The notes: generated by a model from the sequence alone, not told the origin. Shown: positions 10,735-21,942, counted from the first letter of the stretch. The stretch: 64,000 nt of DNA from Cylicocyclus nassatus (GCA_958299035.1 CATQJL010000001.1:27321521-27385520); one strand, 5' to 3'. Numbers and translations: made by a program.

Positions 10735-11930
10735 ATGCATTCATGATATCCTTTCCGATGCTTGTTTCTGTGAGCTCAACAAATCTTGAAGTGTCCGCAA
10801 ATGCACGAATTCATCATTGCAATTTCGTAATTGTAGATTTAAGAGATTGTTTAAACATTTCATCAATACAACGCAGTATCTTTTTTATTTACTTCAAATT
10901 CTTTTTTTCATAATGATATCACTTTTGAACAGCTGTCTTCCCGACCGAAGCAGCGCTCTTGTTTTTTGCTGCCCTTTGTTTCGAAACAATTGTAAATGTC
11001 GACAAATGCAATTGCAGAAATTTTTTCCGCATATCGAGTTCAAAGGGTCTGATATCGCTCTGTTGAATGGAAGGACAATATAGAAATTATAAGCACTGAT
11101 TAGTGCGTACATCATGAAACATTAAAAGCCCATAAATCTCAGATCGAATTCCGCACTTGTTCTATAAGCTGTTCGAAAACATTTCCATGCTAAGTAATTT
11201 CCATACTAAGGTCGTTCTGTTGCTCAAATCCAAAGTTTCACTTTTTGCTTTCATTAAAAATTTTCGGAACGATTGATCGACACTGTCGTCAGAATTGTAC
11301 TTCAACTTCTCAAAGAAAGGGTTGTACGATTAAATGTGCCCAAAAACGAAATGTAGCGTTCAAAATGCCGAAGACTAGTCTTGCTGTCTTATGCCATTTC
11401 ATAAACAACTGTAAGCGTAGTACTCCAACACTGTATTTAGAGGCTCAATCAGCACAAGTTTTCCTCAAATGGAAAAAGCAGCTTACAAGAATTAAATGCT
11501 TGCATCTTCAAAATTTTGCTACAACTTTGTCTGCTTATTTTGCTTAATCTTACGGGACGTAGATTTGAGCAATTTTTAGTTCCTTTTTTGAGAAATGTTC
11601 CAAAGAGGCGCGAAAAAGGAAGCCAACAGTATATTTGAAGACCTAGCATAAATACAGAATCGAAAAGTATGTACTTCTAAATGAAATAAAACTCGAAAGA
11701 TTGTCAGGATCTTAAGTACTAGTGAATTCGATGTAAGTCCCCAAATAACGATAAATTCTAGCATATCGTATAAAACCGGCACCAAAGTTTTGCAATCTCA
11801 TCCGACAACGGTTCCTATTCACAGCGCATCTCGTATCAATTTTTGCCACTATGTTCCAGAGTATGAAGATTTTGGAAAGTAGCTTTCAACGAGATTTTGA
11901 GGATTTTTTTATTCAGAGAATGTGATATAG
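10735..11930. other. intergenic stretch without a supported gene
   Basis: About 1.2 kb upstream of the ShKT gene. Short frames on both strands overlap each other and show no domain. A small GCATGCATGCAT run sits near 10728-10740. Confidence 0.4.
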
Positions 11931-11933
11931 TTG

Positions 11934-12091
11934 ACTGCACGAAATCACCCAGCCTGAAGTGCCGCGAGCGTGTCTCTTGCGGCCTAACATTGGCGCGCAT
12001 GAGTCGTCATAGCGCCAGTACTCGGCAGCCGCGTTGCAGGCACGCTCGCGTGCGTTCAGCCTACAGCGATATGGGCGATTTCGTGCAGCCG
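11934..12091. mobile_element. short GC-rich palindromic MITE
   Basis: The ends CTGCACGAAATCACCCA and TGGGCGATTTCGTGCAG enclose about 120 bp with inner inverted stretches (GCGAGCGTG / CACGCTCGC). Non-coding. Target duplication is not clear. The open frames on both strands are repeat shadows. Confidence 0.65.
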
Positions 12092-12417
12092 ACTTTAGTG
12101 ATTTCGAGATGCCTGAGAATAGCTGTTTCACAGGCGAACTTTGATCGTGAATCTAATTACGAAGGAGTTGCTGTGGTTCAGTAGGATCCGATCAGAAAAG
12201 ATGATACAGATTACGCACATTTTTTATTGAGCCAAAATATCATATACCCAACACCTGTTGTTCTATTCATTGTTTCCGTTATTATTCCGAATTCTCCAAT
12301 TTTTTGAAATACTTGGGCTAGATAATAAAGCAAGAGGTATAGGGGCCTGCAGGATCGCGAGAGTCGGACGTGCGTACGGCTACTGCGCTCCGCACGTCCG
12401 GGGCGCTATGTATCAAT

Positions 12418-12582
12418 CACACGATCGTGAGATCGTGTGCTCGCTACCGTTGAAAACGTGCCCAAGATCAGGTGCGAGCACACGATCTCGCGATGTATGA
12501 AGCACACGATCTTGCCACAAGATCGTGTAGCAGCGCACGATCTGCCGAGATCGTGCGCTGCTCGGCGACAGATCGTGTGCTC
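12418..12582. repeat. cluster of perfect hairpins with CACGATC core
   Basis: Four stems are exact. 12418-12439 has a 9-bp stem (CACACGATC) and 4-nt loop. 12504-12528 has an 11-bp stem (ACACGATCTTG) and 3-nt loop. 12530-12561 has a 14-bp stem (GCAGCGCACGATCT) and 4-nt loop. A 13-bp outer stem (GAGCACACGATCT at 12476-12488 with 12570-12582) encloses the last two, giving a multi-branched fold. Confidence 0.85.
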
Positions 12583-12711
12583 CCCATGTAGACGTGTGAA
12601 AGTCCATGGTGTCGCCACGTCCAATGTTTTCCGCACGCCAATTGTGCACAGGTTCGGACGTGTGCGTGACTCGGCGTCTCCCATATCATTTTCCTGCGGT
12701 GTCATTAGGGC

Positions 12712-12836
12712 AGGTGCCAGACTTATCCGCTTCAGCCGGTTCATTCGGTTCACATAGGTCAAATCATTACACTGTCCAACAGCAAGGGTGGTGAACCGAA
12801 TGAACCTGTTCAACAGGATAAGTCTGGCACCTACCT
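12712..12836. mobile_element. small inverted-repeat element nested in the foldback
   Basis: CAGGTGCCAGACTTATCC ... GGTTCATTCGGTTCAC pairs with GTGAACCGAATGAACC ... GGATAAGTCTGGCACCT. The arms are about 45-50 nt with a short unpaired centre. It looks like an independent MITE that landed in the larger element, although no target duplication is obvious. Confidence 0.6.
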
Positions 12837-12917
12837 GAGTTTTCGGACGCACTTTTGACGTGCGCGACGCAACGGCCGTACGCATGTCCGACTCTCGCGA
12901 TCCTGCAGGCCCCTATA

Positions 12918-14218
12918 ATCAAACTGGCTCCTTTTCGTGCATTTTTGCGCTCCGCCGGAATAGATTTTCCTGGATGAGCCAAATTCTCAAGTCCCTGATC
13001 TACAACAAATGTAGCATGTTGAGAAGAGGTTATGCATCACACGGTGTCATAGTTTAGAAATGGTTTTGATCTAATTTTGTCTATTAGTTTTGAAAGAAAG
13101 TTACCTTAGTCTAACTTCCAAGGTCTTGACTATGTGTGTGGTGAAATCTAGAGATTCCTCTTATTTGTGAGGTGTTTTATGAGGCAAACTACGAACAGTA
13201 GTTTTCTGCACCCTATAAATTGCTATATTAGTTTGGCACGAAATATTCCATCAATACTACAGATAATCTCATTTTTTCAACTACTATATCAACTACTTTG
13301 TACGATTTTGCTCTCACTTAAAAGGAGAAGTTAATTGCTTGTAGCTGACTTCTCACCCAAGGAGCTAGATCTCTAAGAATAAAACGTTGAAACCACGAAG
13401 CAATGCGTGATTTTTCTATCCTCATTCCAAGAAATCAACTTGCCTTCGATCAAACTTTTCTATGAAGAGTAAAGGTAGCTTTTAGAGGGGACTGCTCAAA
13501 AAATTCATCAATGCTGTTCTGTATATTTGTTTCTAGTAATCTTGTTTTGACACAGAGTAACATAACAGATGCTTCCGAATTTTACCGCGACATAAATATT
13601 TTGGCAACCTATCTTTTGTTTAAAAGACAACCTAACTTTTATTCAAAAAACATGCTTCTTGACTCAGCCTCTGGAAACAGTTTTTTTCTTTCCACAAATA
13701 ATACCATATCGAAACAATTTGAGTTTAGATTGTAAGCTGTAAATTTTCAGTTGTGCTACAGAATTTGGGCTGAACCTAATTTTTGTTAGTTGGTCATAAA
13801 TCGTACCCGTAGACAATCACACTTGATCAAATTCTGCACAAAATGATTGAAATGTTTAGTTCAATGGATTAGACGGCCAAAATCAGTGCTTAATCCAAAC
13901 CCATTGAGGCTTCATTGCCGCCACCCACCAAAATTTTAAAAATTTGGTCTTCTTCGTCCAGACTTATATATCCGCAAAGTTCCAAGACATTTTTTTTTTT
14001 CGAATTGACACTAGTTGAAACAATTGTTTTCTCTCTTTTGTTTGAAAAAATAGACAAACTTGCAGAAATTGAAGGTTGATTCTCCAAAAGAGCTTCATTT
14101 ATTGGGGGCAATAAAACCATTGCAATCAAACGTTTGGCAAATTATATCTATTACATTATTCTAAAGTTAATGTTGCATGACCTTGCGGCAGGGTGAATTT
14201 GAATCTAAAAGGTGGAAT
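12918..14218. other. no supported gene
   Basis: About 1.3 kb of AT-rich sequence. The plus frame at 13511-13735 starts with a mildly hydrophobic run but has no splice partner or conserved pattern. I see no repeats. Confidence 0.4.
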
Positions 14219-14384
14219 TCTATTTGAGTTCTTTGGAAGCTCTTAGAAGCAGTGTCCAGGCTAGACTTAACCCCATCCGATTAGTGTCAATCCTGAATGT
14301 AGGCCACAGAAAAGGGGCATCTGCTTTGGTCCGGTCTTCTAACGTTGTCTCTGAATGGAGATAAGAGGCCTGGAAGTCTCTGGA

Positions 14385-14414
14385 TGGGCGGAGTCTAATA
14401 TCAGACTCCGCCCA
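14385..14414. repeat. perfect 12-bp-stem hairpin
   Basis: TGGGCGGAGTCT, a 6-nt loop AATATC, then AGACTCCGCCCA. The stem is perfect and isolated. Whether it is a terminator-like RNA structure or a collapsed MITE cannot be told. Confidence 0.8.
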
Positions 14415-14439
14415 GCCAGCAATGCCTCCCAACACGTAT

Positions 14440-14800
14440 TAACATATTAGTGAGCAGAAGCTGTACACTGCCGCAACTTCACCCATGCAGTTGCAGCTCC
14501 TCCCCGCTGGCCTGCCGACGGGGACGAGCGATTCGAAACTCGTCCGCCTTAGACAGGGTCCCCAAGAATCGGTTTTTTTGTGAATTTTGGAGAGTTTGAA
14601 GTTCGGAACTGTAATCAGGGCCACGCAAAGGCCCCACAATGACAAAACATGGGAGGCCAAATTCTGGGTGGACGCTGCCTTTAAGGCCCTGGGCAGAGCA
14701 CACGCGACGAAGTCGCGCGATCTCCAGTCGCGACGACTTGCACGAAAGTGGCGACTGAGACGCGGCGACTGAGCGCTTAGTCGCCGGAGGCGTGCATACC
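14440..14800. repeat. GC-rich repeat with GGACGCTGCCTTTAA end and GTCGC motifs
   Basis: Contains GGGTGGACGCTGCCTTTAA near 14667. This end motif recurs at 17773, 56460 and 58772 and, degenerately, at 31340 and 58413. It is followed by a 100-bp stretch dense in CGAC/GTCGC inverted bits (14705-14790). This is probably a degraded foldback. The long minus frames here are shadows. Confidence 0.45.
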
Positions 14801-15330
14801 TCCAACGCGATTTCATGCAATTGCACAACACTTTACACATTGAACGTACTCTAATTCATTACTACAAATCAGTGCTCTCGTTGACTTTACCACATCATTG
14901 TCATTCAAAAAGGTGTAACAGCAGACAAAGAAAGTTTGAAAGTTTATCACATAGCATCGACTTGACAACAATCACAACGTTATGCACCCAAATGATCAAC
15001 AGGAGAAGCCAACACATCGTGGCTCTGAAAAAAAAATGGCTCATAATCAAATGACTGTTGGGAATCATCAATTCGGAATAGGAGACAAGTACCAGCAAGG
15101 CGCTACCAGTGGCTTCGGACATTCCGAAAGAACCGTCGCGCGGCAAAACGATATTTTCAGCTTTAGAAACGTCGTCCATGTTTTGCACATGATAGACGAA
15201 AATACTGTTACTACCTCATGCAAAGCTCTATCTTGTAGTTTGCTGCATACCATCGTCAACGTAGACTGTGAGCCCATTCCTTGAGTATTCGATGCGCAAT
15301 CGAACAGGGTAGGGCTTGTAACGGATCTTT

Positions 15331-16166
15331 GGTACTATTCCGCATAAGTTGACCCTAAAAATGAAAATCGTGAATTTCGCTAAAACTTCATCTAGGGGGG
15401 TTATTCGGTACGCTGAACACGAATACGATGTTAATTTCGCCCGGTAGTGCCATGCGGTGGAGTTACAGTAGGATTACGGTAGGGAGTCAAAATCACGGAT
15501 TTGCCCGAAACTTGGCCCAGAGGGGTTGTTCGGCCCGCTGATGGCAATATCATATTGGTTTTGAACCGTATCGTCATTTTCTCGGCTTACGGTAGCTGCA
15601 CGGTAACGGGTGTAAAACGTAGTCCTGCCTGAAACGGGTGTACGGCGATTCGGACGATCGTGAAGTTTTGCACACAGACCACTGCCGCGCGCTACACACC
15701 CTGCTGCGGCTTTTGCCTAAGCAAAGCACAGGGGAAAGATACATTTGCCGATTTGTGATTTTGACCCCTACCGTAAAGCTACCGTAACCATGCAGGGAGA
15801 CGTTTTCGTGCGGAGAAAGTGTGACACTTCTAATCAGCATGTCGAATAACCCCTCTGTGCGAAGTTACAGCGGATTTTGAGATTTCGACCCCCTACCGTA
15901 TGCGCACCGTAACCCAGAACATGACGTTACGGTACAGAACCTATGTGATATTCGGCATCAGCGGGCCAAATAACCCCTCTGGGCTAAGTTTCGGGCAAAT
16001 CCGTGGTTTTGACTCCCTATCGTAACCCTAGCGTAACTCCACCGGATGGCGCTGTCGCACGAAATAAACATCATATTCGTGCTCAGCGTACCAAATAACC
16101 TCCCTAGACGAAGTTTTAGCGAAATTCACAACTTTCATTTTTTGGTTCAACTTATGTGGAATAGCG
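15331..16166. mobile_element. family I foldback element, TACGGTA-rich
   Basis: Inverted arms of about 400 bp meet near 15740. The outer part is CTATTCCGCATAAGTTGA versus TCAACTTATGTGGAATAG. The inner parts share CGAAACTTGGCCCAGAGGGG, CGGTGGAGTTACAGTAGG and CGTGAATTTCGCTAAAAC with their partners. TACGGTA/TACCGTAA words recur throughout. The centre at 15679-15750 (CACTGCCGCGCGCTACACAC, CTTTTGCCTAAGCAAAGC) matches the reverse complement of the 112-bp satellite monomer at 34891-35665. No coding capacity. Confidence 0.75.
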
Positions 16167-16372
16167 CCGGATCGATCTTTTTGGCAGCCTAGGATTTATG
16201 AAATGTAGGAAAATGTAGATGAAAGACAGGAAAAAATGCAAAAGAGGACCAACTTCTTCATCAAATAATGCAAGGATAGGCATAAATTGGCATTTGCAAC
16301 ATTTCATTCAAAAACACCCATAATTCGAGAAAAAACAGCAGCTTACAACAGTAACATTGAAAATGCAGTTCA

Positions 16373-16440
16373 TGATCGGCGCGACGGTCGCCCCGTCGCT
16401 CGCCGCAAACGAGCGACGCGACATCGCGCCGATTCGGCAA
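16373..16440. repeat. GC-rich palindromic stretch
   Basis: ATCGGCGCGA pairs with TCGCGCCGAT around inner GCTCG/CGAGC stems. The Arg-rich plus frame crossing it at 16287-16646 is a by-product of the CG-rich palindrome rather than a gene. Confidence 0.55.
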
Positions 16441-16639
16441 AATCGCGACGATATCGCCAGGTGAGCTGCGAACGCCGAAAAGTGTGGCGTGATTCGTCGT
16501 GCCACGCAGCCATCACAAACCCTCGGGACCCACACACTAAAGAGCGTGGCGTGGAACACTTGTCCAAAATGAGAGGACGCAACGCGACGAAGTCGCATGA
16601 GCTCTACCCAGGACCTAAGGTGATTTTGCGCATTACGCG

Positions 16640-17740
16640 AACTTGAATCAATCTGATTTTTATATCCAAAACGTTGAAGATATCAGTTCAACAAAGCTGA
16701 TTTGTGCTCAAATGTCCACAAATTTCCAGCATGCTCACTTATCTCCCCACATCTAACATTAAGATGTAATTTGCTGATTTTTTCAAAGAGAGCAACCGAG
16801 AAGTACAGATAGCCATATAAAAATCTCACGTTTATAGGTTTCTTAGTGCCAAGGGAGGGGAAGGGGTGGAGAAAAGTGCTGGAGGTCCATAGGATAAGGT
16901 TCTTGAAGAATGATATGGTTTCTTTCGGTTTTTAGGCATCTCGAACTTTTGTTGCTTCAAACTTCAGTGAGTCACATTGCGAATATATGAACGCCATCGT
17001 GTGGGATACCCTATGTATACACTTTTCTTTAGTATTTAATCTGCCCCTATAGCACGTGATACCTCTTGATAAAATATCTTCTCGGAATAGCTTAATACGA
17101 CTCAACTTTGTAGCTTCATCGGAAAAGCTCTTTCAAACAAAGACTGCCTCAGTTCTTCAAAAACTTGATTTTGAGGACGCATAGCCTACATATATGAGTG
17201 GAGCACGACTTCATCTAAGCTAACAATACATATAACTTTTCAATTGAAGACTAAGAACCGTCAACTTCAACCTTGAGGATACAGACAATACCACTTGTAA
17301 TTTTTGAAAAAAATGATGCAAGGTCGCGCTATTCATGTGACAACAACGTCGCGTGGCCATATATCGCGTAAAGGCAACGTCCGAGCGAATTTCGACTTCT
17401 ATTTTTTTGCCTTATCCGGCCCTTTCATAGCGCTGATTACAAATATGGCACTTAGAGTGTGTATTTCAAAAAACCTCATTTCCAGGCCATTTTGTGAGGA
17501 CCATGAACGAGTGCTTTTAGTGCAATCGTTGCCGAAAGCAAGCATTAACGGGTAGATACTATGTGTGCAATTGCGTTTGCCTCGTAAAAAGCCTCACACC
17601 TCACTGAAGAGAGTTCGTTCAAGAGAGCGACGGTGCGAGGGAATGAGCGTGGTCCTCGAAGCTCATCGTTTTTTGCCGAGTTTCTCTCTTTACGGGGATG
17701 TGTGAAAGTCGGATCTCCGCAATTGATCTAGATCAAAGTT
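16640..17740. other. no supported gene
   Basis: About 1.1 kb without convincing coding signal or repeat arms. Confidence 0.4.
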
Positions 17741-17792
17741 CTAGTAATCAGCTATGATGGTGCCTGAACCAAATCTGTCCGGACGCTGCCTT

Positions 17793-18249
17793 TAAGATTG
17801 GACGAATTCCCAATTCGAGGACACCATTTGACTCAGCTCGGCGCGGCGCATCTCCTGATTTATAGAGGTGCCCATCTGAACAAAGCAGGAGGCCAGTATC
17901 CACGAATGATTTCAATTTTTGCTTAGGTACCCATTGCTTCAACCAGATCGGCGGCTAGAAGGCGTGATCAATAACCTAATTGAGGCTAAAAAATGAAGAG
18001 CATGTTCGCGAGGGGGGCCAACTGCGTCGCGGGCGCGAGCAGTCTGCGCCTAGGATGAAGCCCCGCCTTCCAGCAGCCATTTGGTTGAAGCAAAGGGTAG
18101 GTTGCCCAGTGGATGTAATGAATGAGCACACTGAGTAACTTACAGTAAGCATGAATTTCAAACAATTCGTGGAGTCTGGCCTCCTGTATTCAGGTGGGCA
18201 CCTCTATATATTGAAAGATGCGCCGCGTTGCGCTAATTCGTCCATTTGA
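17793..18249. mobile_element. foldback element
   Basis: The left arm has TGGACGAATT, then GCGGCGCATCT, TATAGAGGTGCCCATCTGAA and CAGGAGGCCAG. These pair with CTGGCCTCCTG, TTCAGGTGGGCACCTCTATA, AGATGCGCCGCG and AATTCGTCCA in the right arm. Arms are about 100-130 bp and diverged. Non-coding. Confidence 0.65.
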
Positions 18250-18420
18250 AAGCGAGATGTGAGCATGCAACGGTGATCACACACAATTCGCGCGATTTTG
18301 CGTCGTTTTTACAAAGTAAATGAGCGGTATTGTAGCACGTTGAACTTCAGAATGGTGTGGCATAACTCCCTCTGAAGTTCTGCAAAAATCCGTCACTATT
18401 ACAGCATAAATCGAGATGTA

Positions 18421-18583
18421 AAGCCTACTGCATGACGAAGGCGTAATATCTTTGGGCGCAATGCTGCTTTATTAGCCGCAGAGTGCATGAGACGAAAGTA
18501 TTATAATGGTGAAAATACACGCGCGCCGGACTCGCGCCCGCTCAACTGATACCGCTCCTGCGCCTTCGTCATGCAGTAGCCTT
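18421..18583. mobile_element. 163-bp MITE with GCATGACGAAGGCG ends, TA duplication (copy 1)
   Basis: AAGCCTACTGCATGACGAAG and CTTCGTCATGCAGTAGCCTT are flanked by TA (18419-18420 and 18584-18585). A second copy of the same length class and internal order (CAATATCTTTAGGCGC, TTAGCCG, GCATGAGA, GCTCCTGCGCC) lies at 57122-57280. Non-coding; TA duplication points to Tc1/mariner-type mobilisation. Confidence 0.8.
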
Positions 18584-18585
18584 TA

Positions 18586-19860
18586 TCCAAAAGTATAAAG
18601 GCATAACCTTGCTAACATTGCAAATTTTATTCGGTTTTGCGAATATTGTGGATGAATGTGCTAGAACTCTTTGATCACAGTATTCAAGGGGCGCCTCTCT
18701 TAAATTTGGATCTCTTCAACAATTTTATTGTGCTTGTTATAATCAAGCTGGATTCGGCCATATGCGAATATTTGTAGTTTCATGCATGTCGTCTGTTCAT
18801 TTGTTGATTCGCATGCTAAATCTGAATTTCCCTTTTTTTCTGAATTAGAAAATAGACATAAATGGAACAACATTGTGACTTTTTTCCTTCACAAGCTTTC
18901 TGTTTCGAATAAACTCCTTTTTTCTTCTAGTTGTATAGTAAGCGTCGCTCAGCGGAAGCGGCTGGCTACTAACAAGACTACAACATTATGATAAAAGGTT
19001 TATCATCTGTCGCATAGGAAACTATAGGAAACGTGACAGGAGTGGATCGTGGACCTGTGAAGATGAGTGTGTGGTTGACCTCGGGGTAACCGCCCCAGGA
19101 AAAAGAGTGGGTATCGTGGAAGCTTCCTCGCGTGCTCTGCTCTGACTAGGTTATATACCTAGCGTTATCATAGCACATTATCTCCAAGAACATGGGAATC
19201 TGTTCTCATAACACAAACGATAACATAGGTTAACATCTTACAGCAAAGAACGCGCTTGACATTCTAGTGCAAAGAGCGTTGCTCTCGCAAGATAAAGCTA
19301 CATTGTTCGAGTTAGATGACAATACTGATGATTCTGCCACCGAAAGTGTTTAATAGCCTCTCTCTTCCTCTTTTGTCTAATTGATTCATTCTTACGATTG
19401 TTACCACTCTATCATGATCCCTTTCGCTAGTGGTAGTGCACATCATTTCAAGAGCTCGATATAAATACAAGCACGATGGAGTGAAATCATATAGGCCTTG
19501 AAATCCAATTCCACGCGCCGCTTTGAACACCAATGCGCGGGGCGGCTGGAAACATTGGGACCTGAAGCGCTATAGGCTTGTTACAAGCGACAATAAGCAC
19601 TCGCTGCTTTCACATATTTTTATATTTTTATAATTTTTTTGAAGGAAGTTTTTGCCAAAGCGTGCCTCATGTCGTTGAAAACGACATACAAGCTGGCGAA
19701 AAAATTATTTTACAAAACTAGTAAAGACCTCGTTCGCGGCAACCGTCCCTTATCGTGGTGTTCAAGGTATGGCCCGAGCAAGTTGTTTCACAAGGCTACT
19801 CACAGAGTTGTTCGATTTGTTCAAAGGAAGCTCTCATAGCTATCTTATTGTTAGAATTTT
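18586..19860. other. no supported gene
   Basis: About 1.3 kb downstream of ShKT gene 2. The open frames are short and have no known domain. Confidence 0.4.
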
Positions 19861-19868
19861 TTACAATC

Positions 19869-19874
19869 TTTATT
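19869..19874 (-). terminator. AATAAA polyadenylation signal of ShKT gene 2
   Basis: A canonical AATAAA on the minus strand lies about 56 nt past the TAG of the short last exon. This supports the spliced 3' end over a read-through end. Confidence 0.6.
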
Positions 19875-19929
19875 TGATCAAGTACGCTAAAACCGGGCTG
19901 ATTGCAGCATACAAAGCACATATGACCTA

Positions 19930-21389
19930 CTAGAGTGTTTTGTTGACTTGCTTTCTTGCCGGCGAATACATCAGCGGATACATCTAAAAAAACACCATAG
20001 AGCGCTTTCGTGCAGGATTCACAAAAACGACTTACCCCCATGCAAGAGGTGCGCACAGGACAGCCACAGGGTCCGCAAGAAATCCACGTAGGGCAAACCA
20101 TGGGGCAAGAAGACATTGAAGGAACTATTGGAGCGACGGGCATTATAGGACTTACACTCATGCAAGCAGTGCGCACAGGACAGCCACAGGGTCTGCAAGA
20201 AACCTGCATAGGGCAAACCATGGGGCAAGAAGACATTGAAGGAACTACTGGAGTGACGGGCGGAGGATATATTGGAGCGACGTTCGTTGAAGGAATTACT
20301 GGAGCGGCGGGCATTGGAAGAATTACTGGAGTGACAGGCATTGAAGGATATACTGCAGGGAAGGGCATTGAAGGAAAGACTGGAGCGACGGGAACAATAG
20401 GTAAAAGATTAAGCCCAGATATTGGTATGGGAGTCGGTAGAAAATAAAAGGGAATGGAGGGTATATGAACGGAGCAACTGTTGGTGGGTTAGGTAGTAGA
20501 GTTGGAGGAGGAGTCTGTGGAGCAACTGTTGGTGGGTCGGGTGGTGGAGTTGTAGGATCAGGATTGCCAAGCGGACCATTAGTGGGACAGTATCCACACG
20601 TCTTTGGGCAGAGTTTTTTCATCAAAGCTTCGTACGTAGGATTGCTGCAAAGTGCTTTTCTAGCCGGACAATCTGACACTCCTGTCCCTGGGTTCACTTC
20701 GTCAGCACATTCTAGAAAGGTACATTTGAAACAAAAGTTTCTTGAATATGCGAGTGATGGACGAACCGTCAGGGCACAAACCGCAAGTTTGTGGGCACAT
20801 CTGCTCCATCAAGGTCTGATAAGTGGGGTTAGTGCAGAGCTGTGCTCTAGCGGGACAGTCCGACACACCGGTTCCTGGATACACTTGATCGACGCATGCT
20901 AAAAATTTGAAAGTCTTCTTCGTGGTCAAGAACGTTTCAAAATTGGTGGTTTTTTGCGTACAAGTGTGATTACCGCAACCTTACATGATTTAAGCAGCGA
21001 TAATTTATGAGATATCGCACGCGTTTTAGAAAAAAAAGGAGCTTTGGGCGTAGCGCTGCGATCAGAGTCTAGTCACCGGTGTTTGGCAGTATACAGGGGT
21101 ACAAGAGGCTTCATGAGACGAAGACAATCCTAAAGCCCCAAACGTATCTCAAGCACCAAATAACGTCAGGATATTCTTGTGATATCTATTATTAGACTTA
21201 CGAGTTTGTCTCGCCGTCCTAGCAGCATGCACAATCTGGAACAAAGTCAGTAAAAATAAAAATTTTGAAAATTTGTAGTGAATTAACGTTGAAAAGGAGT
21301 TACCTGGTCATTTTCACAACAAACTGATCCCAACGCCGTTGTTATGCAAGTCTGCGTTAAAAATGGACATTTATTGCCATCCAAACACC
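19930..21389 (-). CDS. secreted-type double-ShKT, Cys/Pro-module protein (5' incomplete)
   Basis: Visible exons on the minus strand are 21389-21304 (phase 1 in), 21235-21202, 20898-20767, 20711-20036 and 19983-19930. The donors are GTAAC, GTAAG, GTTCG and GTAAG, with T-rich acceptors and consistent phases. Exon A gives a Cys-rich module (CLDGNKC...C...CC). After a short basic linker come two ShKT domains (start CVDQVYPGTGVSDC, then CADEVNPGTGVSDC), each with six cysteines and each in a phase-1 exon. A Thr/Pro-rich stretch follows, then Pro/Val/Ile repeats, then two copies of a 40-residue module beginning MSSCPMVCP and including CGCPVRT. The last exon encodes 17 residues. Between about 20470 and 20440 the good frame changes register, from a 1-nt indel or an unrecognised intron. 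No signal-peptide exon was found within about 1.4 kb upstream, so the 5' end is missing from this model. Likely extracellular; function unknown. Confidence 0.75.
20036..20275 (-). repeat. 120-bp coding duplication that includes a splice donor
   Basis: Two copies of a 40-codon unit occur in ShKT gene 2. Copy A starts near 20237 and copy B near 20117. The real donor GTAAGT follows copy B at 20035. Copy A carries the same GTAAGT at the equivalent place (20155), where it is read as Val-Ser. Both sites fall in phase 0. Confidence 0.75.
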
Positions 21390-21942
21390 CTAAAGAAAGA
21401 GTGGTAAGTTGTACCCTTATAAGAAGTTATACTATAAACTATACTTCATTCATCAGAGATAAGTCTCTAACAATGATTGGGGTTTTTTTTGTTTCAGTCT
21501 CAGCTAAATGGAAGGGTGAGCTATTTTCATTTAGAAATTTAAGATCGTACAAAACTGGAGATATCAGATTACATCAAACGGCGACCGGAAAGGCCTAATT
21601 AACTTGGAGAAAGTTACACAGAATCATATTACGACGGTATTTTGACACGCGTACAATGCATCAGTGTGAACATCCGACTGGGTGAAGGCTCCAGCGCAAG
21701 CAAACCTTGTTTTCACAAAAATTTCCAGCAAAGGCTCTCGTATATGGTAAAATTTGTCACGCTGTATTCAGACGTTTAAATCAAAAATTCTCTAAAACGA
21801 AAAAAGATGTTGAATTTGCTTCTTCTTCCCATGCGCATTGCATTACAGCAACAACCATACTCTCTTGCCACTCGTTCGATGTCATGTTTATCCAATCATT
21901 CGATCAATGCAAGCAAACAATAGCGAGCAAAATTTTGTACAA

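Larger units (their letters stand above)
12341..12914. mobile_element. foldback element with nested cruciform cluster
   Basis: A 574-bp element ends in AGGGGCCTGCAGGATCGCGA, then GAGTCGGACGTGCGTACGG, and the near-perfect complement at 12868-12914. TAT or ATA sits at both edges. Inside lie a cluster of CACGATC hairpins (12418-12582) and a smaller inverted repeat at 12712-12836. Overlapping frames in five registers are shadows of the palindromes. I cannot assign it to a known superfamily. Confidence 0.75.

Noticed and set aside
16287..16646. Arg-rich 119-residue frame as a possible nuclear protein
   Set aside because: Arises from a CG-rich palindromic stretch, and the opposite strand is equally open.
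20010..20902. Plus-strand Gly-rich frames (20010-20447 and 20465-20902)
   Set aside because: Antisense shadows of the Pro-rich and ShKT exons of gene 2, which have splice sites and Cys patterns on the minus strand.
21404..21497. Intron-like GTAAGT...TTTTTTTTGTTTCAG on the plus strand
   Set aside because: Good splice words, but it overlaps the minus-strand Cys-rich exon whose phases fit the ShKT gene. No plus-strand coding partner carries a recognisable domain.
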